A model generated the notes under the pieces. It saw only the letters and a program-made list of their open reading frames with translations. It was not told where the DNA came from and made no database searches. Below, piece by piece: positions 52,584-61,939 of a DNA stretch of 64,000 bases. Made by a program: the position numbers and the translations under genes. Source of the stretch: Sporolactobacillus vineae DSM 21990 = SL153 (GTDB taxonomy: Bacteria; Bacillota; Bacilli; Bacillales; Sporolactobacillaceae). Location of the stretch: NCBI RefSeq assembly GCF_000377985.1, contig NZ_KB899049.1, forward strand, positions 1 to 64,000, given 5' to 3'. Position 1 is the first letter of the stretch. Each line of letters opens with the position of its first letter.

Positions 52584-54374
52584 TCATTCGGTCAGCTTCA
52601 GGAATTCCTGTACGTCCTGCACACAATAGTCCAGTGCCGACCGCCAGAAGTCCGGCTGTGTCAGATCGGCGCCCAGGTGCTTCTCGGCGAGCTGCTCGGT
52701 GGTCATCCGGCCGGTGTCCCGGAGAAGAGCATCATATTTTTCCGCAAATGATTTGCCTTCTTTCAATGCCCGGACATAGATCCCGGTGCTGAACAGAAAG
52801 CCGAAGGTATACGGGAAATTATAAAACGGCCAGTCGGTGATGTAAAAATGCAGTTTGGAAGCCCAGAATGTCGGATGGTACACGTCGAGCGCGTTCAGAT
52901 AGGCTTCTTTCTGAGCGTTCTCCATCAGCTCATTCAGACGGGCGACACTGACGATGCCTTGTTTCCGCGCTTCATAGAAACGAGTCTCAAACAGGAAACG
53001 GGCGTGAATGTTCATCAGCAGGTCGACACTGCGCTCGAGCTTGTTGCTGAGGAAAACCAGTTTCTCATCGCGTGATTTCGCCGCGGATTCGGCAGCATCG
53101 CCGACAATCATTTCCGAGAAGGTTGATGCTGTTTCCGCCACATTCATCGCATAGTGCTGGGAGAGAAAAGGAAGATCATTCATCAGCGACTGATGATAGG
53201 CATGCCCAAGTTCATGAGCGATTGTCGATGTGTTGGTTGCGGTGCCGCTGAAGGTCATGAAAATCCGTGATTCGCCGGTTACCGGGAAATTGGTGCAGAA
53301 GCCGCCCGGCCGTTTGTTCGCCCGATTCGCCGCTTCGATCCAGCGGTGATCCAGGGCGTGCCTGGCAAAATCCGCCATTTTCGGATTGAAAGTCCGGAAA
53401 TGATCGACCACAAAATCAGCAGCTTCTTCATAGGAAACTTTCTTGCTGCTGCGGATCAGCGGGGCGTCAACATCAAACCAGGACAACTTTTTCACGCCGA
53501 TTAGTTTTGCCTTCCGATTCAGAAATCTGACGAGTTCCGGCTTGTATTCATTAATGGTCCGCCACATCGTCGTTAGTGTTTTGCGTGACAGGCGGTTATC
53601 ATCCAGCGGTTCGTCCAGCACATCGGACCAGCCTCTGGCCTGATAGGCCGTCAGCCGGTACCCGGCAATGTGATTCAGCGTGGCCGCAAACAGATCGGCG
53701 CTATCCGACCATGCATGTTCCAGTGCGTGAAACGCCGACTGGCGGGTTGCCCGGTCGGCATAGTCAAGCAGATTATTTGCCTGGCTGACCGACAGCGTTT
53801 CCCGGCCCTTTTCCGGATGGTCAAACGGAATCTTAATTTTGTTGACGAGGGAATAGTACAGGCTGCCCCACGCATGATACCCATCAACAGCCAGGCTGCC
53901 GATCAGTTCTTCCTGCTCGGAAGGCAGCTTCTTTCTGGATTGATTTCGTCTTTCCTCAAGAGCGAACCGGATCCCTTCCATCGCACTGCCGGCGAGCAGG
54001 GTTTTCCAGTCGCTGTCGCTGATCTGTCGGAAGAGCGCGTCAAGCCGTGTGCCGCAAATTCCGAACGCCGCGCCGAGACTCTGGATCCGGCTGCTTGCCG
54101 CCAGCGCTTGTTCGTCCTCCATGTTCTGTGCGGTCAGGCATTCGGAAAAAGCCGAAGCTTCGCTCATCCGCCGGTCAATGGCTTCATAGGTGCCGATGCA
54201 TTTTTGAAAAGCAGCAGTCTCTGCGCTGGTAAACGGCTGCTCCTTTTTCTTCAGATAGGTTGTCAGCGCATTAATGTCCAGTTCCAGCTGATCCAGAAAA
54301 TTTTTATATTCCGGTGAGGTACTGCCGCCCTTGAAGATCGGATCAAGATCCCATTGCTGATTCAGTGTTTTCAT
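52584..54374 (-). CDS. pepF: Oligoendopeptidase F, M3 family
   Basis: This 596-residue cytosolic zinc peptidase degrades short peptides. The zinc motif is TIAHELGHAYHQ, with a downstream Glu in ASTFSEMIVGD. Length and the N-terminal helical domain match the M3B PepF group. AAGGAG precedes the ATG at 54374. Confidence 0.96.
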   Translation of the reverse strand: MKTLNQQWDLDPIFKGGSTSPEYKNFLDQLELDINALTTYLKKKEQPFTSAETAAFQKCIGTYEAIDRRMSEASAFSECLTAQNMEDEQALAASSRIQSLGAAFGICGTRLDALFRQISDSDWKTLLAGSAMEGIRFALEERRNQSRKKLPSEQEELIGSLAVDGYHAWGSLYYSLVNKIKIPFDHPEKGRETLSVSQANNLLDYADRATRQSAFHALEHAWSDSADLFAATLNHIAGYRLTAYQARGWSDVLDEPLDDNRLSRKTLTTMWRTINEYKPELVRFLNRKAKLIGVKKLSWFDVDAPLIRSSKKVSYEEAADFVVDHFRTFNPKMADFARHALDHRWIEAANRANKRPGGFCTNFPVTGESRIFMTFSGTATNTSTIAHELGHAYHQSLMNDLPFLSQHYAMNVAETASTFSEMIVGDAAESAAKSRDEKLVFLSNKLERSVDLLMNIHARFLFETRFYEARKQGIVSVARLNELMENAQKEAYLNALDVYHPTFWASKLHFYITDWPFYNFPYTFGFLFSTGIYVRALKEGKSFAEKYDALLRDTGRMTTEQLAEKHLGADLTQPDFWRSALDYCVQDVQEFLKLTE

Positions 54375-54511
54375 CTGCAGATCGCTCCTTTAATTTGAAC
54401 TTATCATAGCATAACCGGATCGCAATTGGCGCAGCACATCTTTGAGGTTTAACCGCCGAATGGGTTATGATGGGACCATCGGATGTATGATAAAAGTAAG
54501 GATGAGCGAAA

Positions 54512-54988
54512 ATGATCCGTATTTTGTTTGTCTGCCTCGGCAACATTTGCCGGTCGCCGATGGCGGAAGCGGTGCTACGCCGGAAAGTCGTTCAGTCAGG
54601 CGCGGCGGACCGGATTGAGGTCGATTCAGCAGGAACCGGCGGATGGCATATCGGCAGTCTGCCGCATCCGGGCACGAGAAAGGTACTGGATAAAGCCGGC
54701 GTCTCCTGGACCGGCATTCATGCACGGCGCGTGACCCGGCAGGACTTCGATCACTTTGACCTGCTTGTGGCCATGGACCGGGAAAATGAAGCAGACTTGC
54801 TGGCGCTCGCAGGACCAGATGAGCGGCGACGGCAGAAGGTGAGACGGTTCATGGAGTTTCTCGATGACCGTAAAGGAAGGGACGTTCCCGATCCTTACTA
54901 TTCAGGAAATTTTGATCGGGTCTATCGCCTGATCGATGAAGGAACCGACCGGCTGCTCCGGTTAGTGCTGAAGAACCGGATATCGTGA
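54512..54988 (+). CDS. yfkJ: Low-molecular-weight protein tyrosine phosphatase (YfkJ-like)
   Basis: This 158-residue enzyme has the P-loop FVCLGNICRSPMAEAV (Cys8, Arg14) and the general acid in DVPDPYYSG. B. subtilis YfkJ is encoded in the same order with yfkI and yfkH, as here, which supports the name over YwlE. It dephosphorylates protein tyrosine or arginine; YwlE is the arginine-specific relative. Confidence 0.93.
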   Translation: MIRILFVCLGNICRSPMAEAVLRRKVVQSGAADRIEVDSAGTGGWHIGSLPHPGTRKVLDKAGVSWTGIHARRVTRQDFDHFDLLVAMDRENEADLLALAGPDERRRQKVRRFMEFLDDRKGRDVPDPYYSGNFDRVYRLIDEGTDRLLRLVLKNRIS

Positions 54989-55095
54989 AACGGAATGATT
55001 TGGCCGCCTTTTCCTCCGATATTAAAATGTCCCTCTGTGCAGACTAGAAAAGTAATCCGCTTTGGATTGCAAATCGTGCAAGGAGGCAAAAGCTG

Positions 55096-55644
55096 ATGAG
55101 CATTTATGGCAGAAGCCGAATGGGCCGGTTCATGCTGATCGGCGGCGTAATCGGCTGCGGACTGTCGCTGTTCGGGCGCGAGACCCGCTCGGTCTGGGGA
55201 CAGCGCCTGTCTTCAGCAGCAGCAAACAGCGGGCGGATGGTCCAGACGATTTACCGCCATCCCGATCAGGTCGGCCGCTATCTTTCCGTGTCCGGTACAC
55301 GGCTGAAAGGACTTGCCAGAGAACTTTCAACGGATTTTCAGCAGATGCTGGAGCACGCGGAGAAAGCCCGGACAAGTACGGGCAGCACCTATCAATATGC
55401 GATGGAGGCCGGCAGTGAACTCACGGAAATGGCCGGTAAGATCAGACATGCGGGACAAAATCTGATGCAGTTTAATGATCCGGTGCTTGTCGATACCGAA
55501 GAGGATGCGCTGCAGCGTCTTGAAAACGAAACGACGGTGCCGAATCCGGGGACAATGCCTGAGTACCCTGACTCTTCCGGGGGTATTTCCGGGGAAGCCG
55601 AGTGGGAACAGGGATCACTGAACGCGCATCATCACCCGTCATAA
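55096..55644 (+). CDS. YfkI/YtxH-like membrane-anchored protein
   Basis: This 182-residue protein has one N-terminal hydrophobic segment (RFMLIGGVIGCGLSLF) followed by a helical, polar region, as in YtxH-type proteins. It sits between yfkJ and yfkH, the place of yfkI in B. subtilis. AGGAGG precedes the ATG. Function is unknown. A general-stress link is inferred from the family. Confidence 0.75.
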   Translation: MSIYGRSRMGRFMLIGGVIGCGLSLFGRETRSVWGQRLSSAAANSGRMVQTIYRHPDQVGRYLSVSGTRLKGLARELSTDFQQMLEHAEKARTSTGSTYQYAMEAGSELTEMAGKIRHAGQNLMQFNDPVLVDTEEDALQRLENETTVPNPGTMPEYPDSSGGISGEAEWEQGSLNAHHHPS

Positions 55645-55679
55645 TCCTTCGCTACAGGCTGAGAGGATGGAACGCGGCA

Positions 55680-56543
55680 ATGGAGAAACGAGCAGAGAAA
55701 GAGAAATTCGGGGAAACAAAGGTTTTGATCCGGCTTTTCCGCAACCGGCTTATTGAAGATCACACAGTGGATCTTGCGGCGACATTAGCGTATTATTTCC
55801 TGTTGTCGCTTTTTCCGCTTGTGATTTTTTTATTTGCCGTGCTTCCCTATCTCGGTCTGACGAAGCAGGAAGTCATTCCATTCCTCAATCAGTATCTGCC
55901 CGGCGAAGTCATGAGCCTGATCCGTGAGAATCTTGATGTTGTTTTCACAAAAAGCGGCGGGCTGCTGTCCGTTGGCGTAATTGCTACACTCTGGCCGGCG
56001 TCCAGCGCGATCAATGCGCTGGTCAGGACACTTAACCGCGCTTTTCACGTCCGGGAGACAAGGCCTTACATCCTGACCCGCTTTCTGGCAATGTGCTTTA
56101 CCGTCGCCATGGTGTTCGCTATTGCGATGACGCTGGCGGTCAACGTCGTGTCGGCGGCCTGGACAAAAACACTGTTTGCACAACTCGGCCTTTCGGATAA
56201 CTTTTTCCAGTTGTGGTCCGTACTCAGTACGCTGGTCACCTTTGCCGCGATTATCCTTATTTTTGCTTTCCTCTACATGCTGGGGCCGAATATCCGGCTG
56301 AAACTGGGTGACGTCCTGTTTGGTTCCATTTTTGCCGGAATCGGCTGGCAGCTGGCTTCTTACGCCTTCTCCATGTACGTCCGCTATTTCGGACACTATG
56401 CATCGACGTACGGAACGCTCGGCGGGATTATTATTCTGATGATCTGGTTCTACATCACGGCGTTTACCGTCATTCTCGGCGGCCAGATTAATGCCGTCTA
56501 CCGTGAGTTTGCCGCCCGCAGGCAGCCCCCGGGAAAGCCATAA
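55680..56543 (+). CDS. yfkH: YihY/BrkB-family membrane protein (YfkH-like)
   Basis: This 287-residue protein has six helices with family motifs DLAATLAYYFLLSLFPLVIF, LWPASSAINALVRTLNRAFHV and YASTYGTLGGIIILMIWFYITAFTVILGGQINA. The family was once called ribonuclease BN in error. Its role may be in the envelope or in transport and is unproven. ATG 55680 follows GAGAGGATGG; the frame upstream to 55602 overlaps the previous gene. Confidence 0.9.
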   Translation: MEKRAEKEKFGETKVLIRLFRNRLIEDHTVDLAATLAYYFLLSLFPLVIFLFAVLPYLGLTKQEVIPFLNQYLPGEVMSLIRENLDVVFTKSGGLLSVGVIATLWPASSAINALVRTLNRAFHVRETRPYILTRFLAMCFTVAMVFAIAMTLAVNVVSAAWTKTLFAQLGLSDNFFQLWSVLSTLVTFAAIILIFAFLYMLGPNIRLKLGDVLFGSIFAGIGWQLASYAFSMYVRYFGHYASTYGTLGGIIILMIWFYITAFTVILGGQINAVYREFAARRQPPGKP

Positions 56544-56612
56544 TCCTCGCTTTCAGTGATTCATCAGATCCGAGCCTGTCTCATACGTATAGCAGAGGAG
56601 GAGGGGCATCGC

Positions 56613-57056
56613 ATGATGAAACTGAGCGATCCGAAACACCGGCTTGTCCTTGCCTGCTTATTGATCTATCTGGCGGCGGTTCTGATTCTGACGCTGCTGA
56701 CGCATAACTACTATACGTACGGACGGTCCGTCAATCTGACACTGTCAAAAAGTATCCGGTTGATGCTGCGCAGCGGCGACAGCCTGCTGATTCTGAAAAA
56801 TGTAGCGGGTAATGTGGCGCTGTTTCTTCCGCTCGGCCTGCTGCTTCCCGCACTGCTCCGGGGCAGATTTCGTTTTCTGAAAACCGTTGCCTCCGGATTT
56901 CTGTTCAGCCTGGCCATCGAACTTGTCCAATATTTTATTGCTTCACGAATTTTTGATATTGACGATCTCCTGCTTAATACCCTGGGTGCCCTGACCGGGG
57001 CCGTCGTCTTCAGCATGACCGTTTTCTTCCGTCACCGGATTTTCTTCTTCAGCTGA
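56613..57056 (+). CDS. VanZ-like family membrane protein
   Basis: This 147-residue protein has four helices with the VanZ core NVALFLPLGLLLPALL, AIELVQYFIASRIFDIDDLLLNTLGALTG. VanZ-like proteins are linked to glycopeptide or lipoglycopeptide tolerance in some bacteria; here the function is unknown. GAGGAGGAGGGG precedes ATG 56613. Its stop overlaps the convergent MFS gene by 8 bases. Confidence 0.9.
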   Translation: MMKLSDPKHRLVLACLLIYLAAVLILTLLTHNYYTYGRSVNLTLSKSIRLMLRSGDSLLILKNVAGNVALFLPLGLLLPALLRGRFRFLKTVASGFLFSLAIELVQYFIASRIFDIDDLLLNTLGALTGAVVFSMTVFFRHRIFFFS

Positions 57057-58242
57057 CCCGGACGGTTTCACACGACTTGCGGGAACGCCCAATCTGCTGC
57101 ATCACGACACTTGCGGAAACGATCAGCAGCATGCCGGCAATGCCGAAAAACAGGCTTCCTTTCTTCGCCACGCTAATCAGCAGATTGCTGACGACCGGTC
57201 CGGCCATACAGCCGATGCTGTAAGAGAGGCTCATCTGGATATTGCCGAGCGGGATCAGCCTTCGCGGCAGCATATCGCTGACATAGCCCATACTGAGCGA
57301 GTAGAGCGATCCGGTCAGCAGGCCGGCAGCGAGAAATGTGAAAAAGAATCCGGAAAAACGGACGGGGATCAGTGCGGAAACCAGAAAAGTTACGGCTCCG
57401 AGAAGCGTCAGGATCGGCAAAAGCTTTTTCCGTCCCAGCCGGTCGCTGAGCATGCCGATCGGAATCTGTGTGATTAAGCCGCCGCAAACAAAGGCAGGCA
57501 GCAGGGCGGCGACGCCATTCATGCCGAGTCCGTTTCTCAGGGCGAAGACAGGAAAACTGTTATTCAGCGACGCCTCCATAAATCCATAGCCGAATGTTGC
57601 GGTCAGGCCGGACCAGACCATCGCCGTCGTCTTCCGGTAGCGGCGGAGGCTGTCGGACAGACGGGTCCCTTGCCGGGTGGTCTGATCAGGGAACGCATTG
57701 TTCAGAAGAACCAATGGAATCAGGAAAAGAGTGCAGAGAAAGCCGGCAGTGAGAAACGGGACGGCGATACCGAAAGCGAGCAGACGGACGAGCAGCGGTC
57801 CGGTGGCGAAACCGAGTCCGAAAGCCAGTCCGTAAATGGCAATGTTCCGTCCTCTTTTTTTATGCGGACTGCCGATGGTGATCCAGGTCTGGGCGGCAAA
57901 ATGCAGCATGCTGTCCCCGATGCCGACGGCCAGACGCAGGACGAACCAGAACCAGAGATTGAACCATAACGGGAACAGGAACAAGGCAAGCGTAATCAGC
58001 AGCAGACCGACCAGAAGAAAGGTCCTGTAGCCCAGTTTCTGCATCGGTCTTTCCATGAACGGGAGAGCGACAAGCATACCGATGTAAAGTGCGGTTGTCC
58101 CCGCCCCATTGACGATCGCGGGTACCCCTTGTTCTTCGAGCATGGAGGCAATCAGCGGCAGCAGCATGCCCTCCGCCGTGCCGCAAATCAATACCGCACC
58201 AATCAGTGCGGGGAACCGGAGGGTGTCATTGTAACGCTTCAT
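57049..58242 (-). CDS. yfkF: MFS transporter (YfkF-like)
   Basis: This 397-residue, 12-helix transporter starts LIGAVLICGTAEGMLLPLIASMLEE, with QIPIGMLSDRLGRKKLLP as motif A. In B. subtilis yfkF lies next to yfkH in the same relative order, which supports the name. It is probably an exporter; the substrate is unknown. It ends convergent with the VanZ-like gene. Confidence 0.85.
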   Translation of the reverse strand: MKRYNDTLRFPALIGAVLICGTAEGMLLPLIASMLEEQGVPAIVNGAGTTALYIGMLVALPFMERPMQKLGYRTFLLVGLLLITLALFLFPLWFNLWFWFVLRLAVGIGDSMLHFAAQTWITIGSPHKKRGRNIAIYGLAFGLGFATGPLLVRLLAFGIAVPFLTAGFLCTLFLIPLVLLNNAFPDQTTRQGTRLSDSLRRYRKTTAMVWSGLTATFGYGFMEASLNNSFPVFALRNGLGMNGVAALLPAFVCGGLITQIPIGMLSDRLGRKKLLPILTLLGAVTFLVSALIPVRFSGFFFTFLAAGLLTGSLYSLSMGYVSDMLPRRLIPLGNIQMSLSYSIGCMAGPVVSNLLISVAKKGSLFFGIAGMLLIVSASVVMQQIGRSRKSCETVRVS

Positions 58243-58262
58243 GAATCTGAATCCCCTTCAAA

Positions 58263-59039
58263 TTAATAAAGTTCGGGCCGCCGGTCTTCGAATACCGGGA
58301 TTCGGGCGCGAACATCGTCAATGGCTGCAAGATCGATGTCGGCCGTCAGAACCTGTTCTTCCGCGCCGGCTTCAGCGATCACTTCACCCCAGGGACTGAT
58401 CACGATCGAATGGCCGGCGAAGGTGTTCTCAGGATCGCTGCCTGATCGGTTGCAGGCAACGACGAATGCCTGATTTTCGATCGCCCGGCAGGTCAGCAGT
58501 GTCCGCCAGTGATCCAGACGCGGCTCCGGCCATTCGGCGGGGATGAATAAGACTTTTGCCCCAAGCAGGACATGCTTGCGGATCCATTCCGGGAACCGGA
58601 TGTCGTAGCAGATAAATCCGGCAGCAGGGGTACCGTCGATAGAGAAGAGTCCGTCGCTGTCCCCGGCTTTCAGAAAGAGATGCTCACGCATCAGCCGGAA
58701 CAGGTGCACTTTGCTGTATGCTTTGACACAGGCGCCGCTTCGGTCGAAAACGGTCAGTGTATTATAGATGCCGGAATCCGTTTTCTGGGCTGTGGAGCCG
58801 GCGATCATATTGATTTTGTTTTCTGCCGCCCATTTTCCCGCCAATTTCCGGATGGCTGTTCCGTCAGAATCTGCGGTTTCCGTCAGGTTTTCCAGATCAT
58901 AGCCCGTTGTCCAGAGCTCCGGCAACACAACGACATCCGGGCCCGCCTTCAGTGCTTCCCGCAACATTTTTTCTGCACGCAATTTATTCTTTTCCGGCCG
59001 GCCGAACGCAATGTTCAGCTGGATCAGTGCAATCTTCAT
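58263..59039 (-). CDS. mtnU: Carbon-nitrogen hydrolase of the methionine-salvage locus (MtnU-like)
   Basis: This 258-residue nitrilase-superfamily enzyme has the triad Glu in VVLPELWTTGYDL, Lys in YSKVHLFRLMREH and Cys in AGFICYDIRFPEW. It is divergent to mtnE, and mtnU neighbours mtnE in B. subtilis. The probable substrate is the 2-oxoacid amide formed by glutamine-dependent transamination (omega-amidase activity). ACGGAGG precedes the ATG. Confidence 0.85.
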   Translation of the reverse strand: MKIALIQLNIAFGRPEKNKLRAEKMLREALKAGPDVVVLPELWTTGYDLENLTETADSDGTAIRKLAGKWAAENKINMIAGSTAQKTDSGIYNTLTVFDRSGACVKAYSKVHLFRLMREHLFLKAGDSDGLFSIDGTPAAGFICYDIRFPEWIRKHVLLGAKVLFIPAEWPEPRLDHWRTLLTCRAIENQAFVVACNRSGSDPENTFAGHSIVISPWGEVIAEAGAEEQVLTADIDLAAIDDVRARIPVFEDRRPELY

Positions 59040-59214
59040 AACGAAACCTCCGTCTTTTATCAGCTGCCGGGGAAAATCACATTTCTTTCACCGGCGCAGC
59101 CCTTTACAAATCGCTCTTTTTCTTCGACAATAACGGTAACTGCATTTTCTATTATATATGATACAGGTTTGCTCCGGAATGGTCCGACGAGATTGAACAC
59201 GAGGTGGAAGAAGC

Positions 59215-60387
59215 ATGATTAATTTTCCTGAATCTGATGCACTGAAGAGGCTGCCGAAACAGTTCTTCGCCAGCCTGGTTGTCAAAACGAACGCAGCAAT
59301 TGCCAGGGGCTATGATGTCATTAATCTCGGTCAGGGAAATCCCGACCGTCCGACGCCGCCGCACATTGTCAAGGCGTTGCAGCAGGCTGCAGAGAATCCG
59401 CTCTATCACAAATATTCTCCGTTCCGCGGCTATGATTTTCTGAAAGAGGCCATCGCTACATACTATAAACGCGAATATGATGTCGACCTTGATCCGAAAA
59501 CCGAGGTTGCCATCCTGTTTGGTTCGAAAACGGGACTGGTCGAGATCGGCGAATGCCTGCTGAATAGCGGGGATACGGTATTGATGCCAGATCCGGGTTA
59601 TCCGGATTATCTGTCCGGATTTGCTCTGGCCAATCTGCATGTTGAGAAAATGCCGCTGACCCGGGAGAATGCCTTCCTTCCGGATTATGGCTCTTTGCCG
59701 GAACGGGTGCTGGATCAGGCGAAACTGATGTTCCTGAATTATCCGAATAACCCGACCGCGGTAACGGCACCCGCCGATTTCTTTGAACAGACGGTGAAAA
59801 CAGCTGCGGCGCACAATATTTGTGTCGTTCATGATTTTGCATACGGCGCACTGGGCTTCGACGGCAAGCGAGCGCGCAGCTTCCTGCAGACGCCGGGGGC
59901 GAAAGATGTCGGCGTCGAGATGTACACGATGTCCAAGACGTATAACATGGCCGGCTGGCGTGTCGGCTTTGCCCTTGGCAATCCAAGCGTGATCAAGGCC
60001 ATCGAACTGATCCAGGATCATTATTATGTCAGCCTGTTCGGAGCGATCCAGAAGGCGAGTGCCAAGGCACTGCTCGGACCGCAGGACTGTGTCCGTGAAC
60101 TTGTGGCCCGTTATGAAACCCGGCGCAATGCCTTCTTTGATGCGGCGCATAAGATCGGCTGGAATGCCGCACCGTCTCAGGGGTCGTTCTTCGGCTGGCT
60201 GCCGGTGCCGCACGGCTTCACCTCAGAATCCTTTTTCGAGTACGTCCTGGACAAAGCACATGTCGTCCTCGCTCCTGGCGTCGGGTTCGGCAAACGTGGT
60301 GAAGGCTATGTCCGGATCGGCCTGCTGACCGAACCGGAACGCCTGACCGAAGCGGTTGAACGCATCAGCAAGCTGAATCTTTTTTGA
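59215..60387 (+). CDS. mtnE: Methionine-salvage aminotransferase (MtnE-like)
   Basis: This 390-residue fold-type I PLP enzyme has the PLP lysine in MYTMSKTYNMAGWRVGFA and the cofactor region VVHDFAYGALGFDG. The openings LKRLPKQFFASLV and VINLGQGNPDRPTPPHIV closely match my memory of B. subtilis MtnE, which makes methionine from 4-methylthio-2-oxobutyrate. GAGGTGG precedes the ATG. The 175-bp gap to mtnU contains promoter-like AT-rich sequence but no SAM riboswitch. Confidence 0.88.
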   Translation: MINFPESDALKRLPKQFFASLVVKTNAAIARGYDVINLGQGNPDRPTPPHIVKALQQAAENPLYHKYSPFRGYDFLKEAIATYYKREYDVDLDPKTEVAILFGSKTGLVEIGECLLNSGDTVLMPDPGYPDYLSGFALANLHVEKMPLTRENAFLPDYGSLPERVLDQAKLMFLNYPNNPTAVTAPADFFEQTVKTAAAHNICVVHDFAYGALGFDGKRARSFLQTPGAKDVGVEMYTMSKTYNMAGWRVGFALGNPSVIKAIELIQDHYYVSLFGAIQKASAKALLGPQDCVRELVARYETRRNAFFDAAHKIGWNAAPSQGSFFGWLPVPHGFTSESFFEYVLDKAHVVLAPGVGFGKRGEGYVRIGLLTEPERLTEAVERISKLNLF

Positions 60388-60412
60388 GAAAATAACTGCC
60401 GTATCCTGTGCC

Positions 60413-60442
60413 GCACCTGAAAACGCGGCGCAGGATTTTTTT
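60413..60442 (+). terminator. mtnE terminator
   Basis: The stem ATCCTGtGCCGC/GCGGCgCAGGAT is followed by TTTTTT. Confidence 0.85.
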
Positions 60443-60541
60443 GCCTGTCCGGGCTTTGATTCCCGCGCCAATGTAGTAAAGTTGCAACAGTGCATCAGGA
60501 CTGTGCTAAAGTTAAGGTAAAAACTGAGGGGGGGCAGAGCG

Positions 60542-60745
60542 ATGGGTAGAGCGACGCATTCGAAGAAAGCCCAGGTCACTTATCTGAAGGACAGGATCCG
60601 GCTGATTTCTCTTATGGCAGATGCACTGGATGAAGAAACGGCACAGCCGGAGGATCTGGACAAACTGCTTCAGATGATGGACGAATTTGAAATCCGGATT
60701 CGCCGGTTCCGCGACGATTGGAAGGCGGATCTGACTTCGGACTGA
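60542..60745 (+). CDS. Small helical protein (SE1561-like)
   Basis: This 67-residue protein has a strong ribosome site (GAGGGGGGG). It begins with a basic N-terminus and YLKDRIRLIS, followed by an acidic helical segment (EDLDKLLQMMDEFE). It resembles the short SE1561-type conserved proteins of Bacilli, a family of unknown function. The gene stands alone between mtnE and pdaA. Confidence 0.65.
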   Translation: MGRATHSKKAQVTYLKDRIRLISLMADALDEETAQPEDLDKLLQMMDEFEIRIRRFRDDWKADLTSD

Positions 60746-60798
60746 AACTCATAAAATAAACGGATCAGGTCAACCTAGTCATAAAGAGGTGATCCGAT

Positions 60799-61587
60799 CT
60801 GAAAAAAATACTCCTAACCGTGATGCTTGCGGTCAGCGCCGTCATCTGTTTTCCTCAGCCCGGATCCGCTTCGGACTGGTACTTTCTACCGGCGAAGAAT
60901 CATCAGCCGGCGACTACCGAACCGGAATATGCGGCGCTGCTGAAGAAGTACAACGGGATCTACACTGGTAATACAGCGAAGAAGGAAATTTTTCTGACGT
61001 TCGATAACGGCTATGAGGCGGGCTATACCGGAAAAATTCTCGACACTCTGAAAAAAGAGCACGTTCCGGCCACCTTCTTCATTACCGGCCACTATATCAC
61101 CGACCAGCCGGAACTTGTCCGGCGAATGGTCCGGGAAGGGCACATTATCGGCAACCATTCGTGGGGCCATCCGGATCTCTCGCAGATCAGCGACCAGAGA
61201 TATGAACAGGAACTGAAAAAGCTGAAAGACGCCTACACGAAACTGACCGGCAATAAGACCATGCGCTATTTGCGGCCGCCGCGCGGGACGTTCAGCGAGC
61301 GCTCGCTGAAACTGGCCAATAATGCCGGGTACGTCAGCGTCTTCTGGTCCGCGGCCTATCAGGACTGGCTGCGCGACCAGCAGCATGGCGGCGGTTATGC
61401 CTACGATCATATCATGCGCCGGATCCATCCCGGAGCCATTGTCCTGCTTCACACCGTGTCGCGTGATAATGCCGATGCGCTTCCCCGCGTGATTGCCGAT
61501 TTAAAGAAACAGGACTATCAATTCCGCAGTCTCGACGATCTGATGGCGGAAAAATCGCTGGACAGGCATCAGCAGCCAAAAAAATAA
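60799..61587 (+). CDS. pdaA: Delta-lactam-biosynthetic de-N-acetylase PdaA
   Basis: This secreted polysaccharide deacetylase removes the N-acetyl group of muramic acid to allow muramic delta-lactam formation in the spore cortex. Motifs are IFLTFDNGYEAGYT (catalytic Asp), HIIGNHSWGHPDLS (metal His), YLRPPRGTFSE and GAIVLLHTVSRDNA. The ribosome site AAAGAGGTGAT points to CTG at 60799, which gives a normal signal peptide starting with two lysines; the GTG/ATG at 60820/60823 lack a ribosome site and would lose the lysines. Confidence 0.93.
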   Translation: MKKILLTVMLAVSAVICFPQPGSASDWYFLPAKNHQPATTEPEYAALLKKYNGIYTGNTAKKEIFLTFDNGYEAGYTGKILDTLKKEHVPATFFITGHYITDQPELVRRMVREGHIIGNHSWGHPDLSQISDQRYEQELKKLKDAYTKLTGNKTMRYLRPPRGTFSERSLKLANNAGYVSVFWSAAYQDWLRDQQHGGGYAYDHIMRRIHPGAIVLLHTVSRDNADALPRVIADLKKQDYQFRSLDDLMAEKSLDRHQQPKK

Positions 61588-61593
61588 CGATAA

Positions 61594-61636
61594 AGCCCTC
61601 CCGGCAGATCAGAATTCCGCCGGGAAGGCTTTTTTT
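61594..61636 (+). terminator. pdaA terminator
   Basis: The stem AGCCcTCCCGGC/GCCGGGAaGGCT is followed by seven T. Confidence 0.9.
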
Positions 61637-61760
61637 AAATTTCAGAGCGTTTCAGTGTGGCTCCATCATTTACTGCAGACAGAATAACGAACCCAATAGA
61701 AAGAAACAAGGCTGATTATGAAAAAAAGTTGTTAATTTGTCGTAAAAAAAGTTAATCACA

Positions 61761-61939
61761 CAATCCACAGAGTTATCCACATGCTTGACATGGATCCGGC
61801 CTTATTTGGCCGCTTTATCAACGACTTATGCACATAATCCACCGGCAGTCCAAAATTTATCTACAAAATTATACACCATCCGACTTTTCGCGATCATCAG
61901 GCCGGGCAAGGGTTGGGGAAAGTTATCCACATATCCACA
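61761..61939 (+). promoter_or_regulatory. Cluster of DnaA-box-like sequences
   Basis: Six 9-mers in the same orientation match or nearly match TTATNCACA: CAATCCACA (61761), TTATCCACA (61773), TTATGCACA (61826), TTATACACC (61869), TTATCCACA (61923) and ATATCCACA (61931). Two are perfect strong boxes and one is a perfect TTATNCACA variant. The surroundings are AT-rich. The whole gene-free stretch 61588-62161 otherwise shows only a TATAAT at 62044-62049 that may serve recX. Confidence 0.6.

Noticed and set aside
52472-52792. 106-residue plus-strand frame in the pepF downstream gap
   Set aside because: It overlaps the pepF 3' end on the other strand and lacks a ribosome site; its hydrophobic start comes from AT-rich intergenic DNA.
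59040-59214. SAM (S-box) riboswitch before mtnE
   Set aside because: The 175-bp divergent gap lacks the S-box core and any terminator hairpin.
59152-60213. 353-residue minus-strand frame opposite mtnE
   Set aside because: It is a full overlap of a strongly supported gene, has no ribosome site, and its composition is typical of an antisense shadow.
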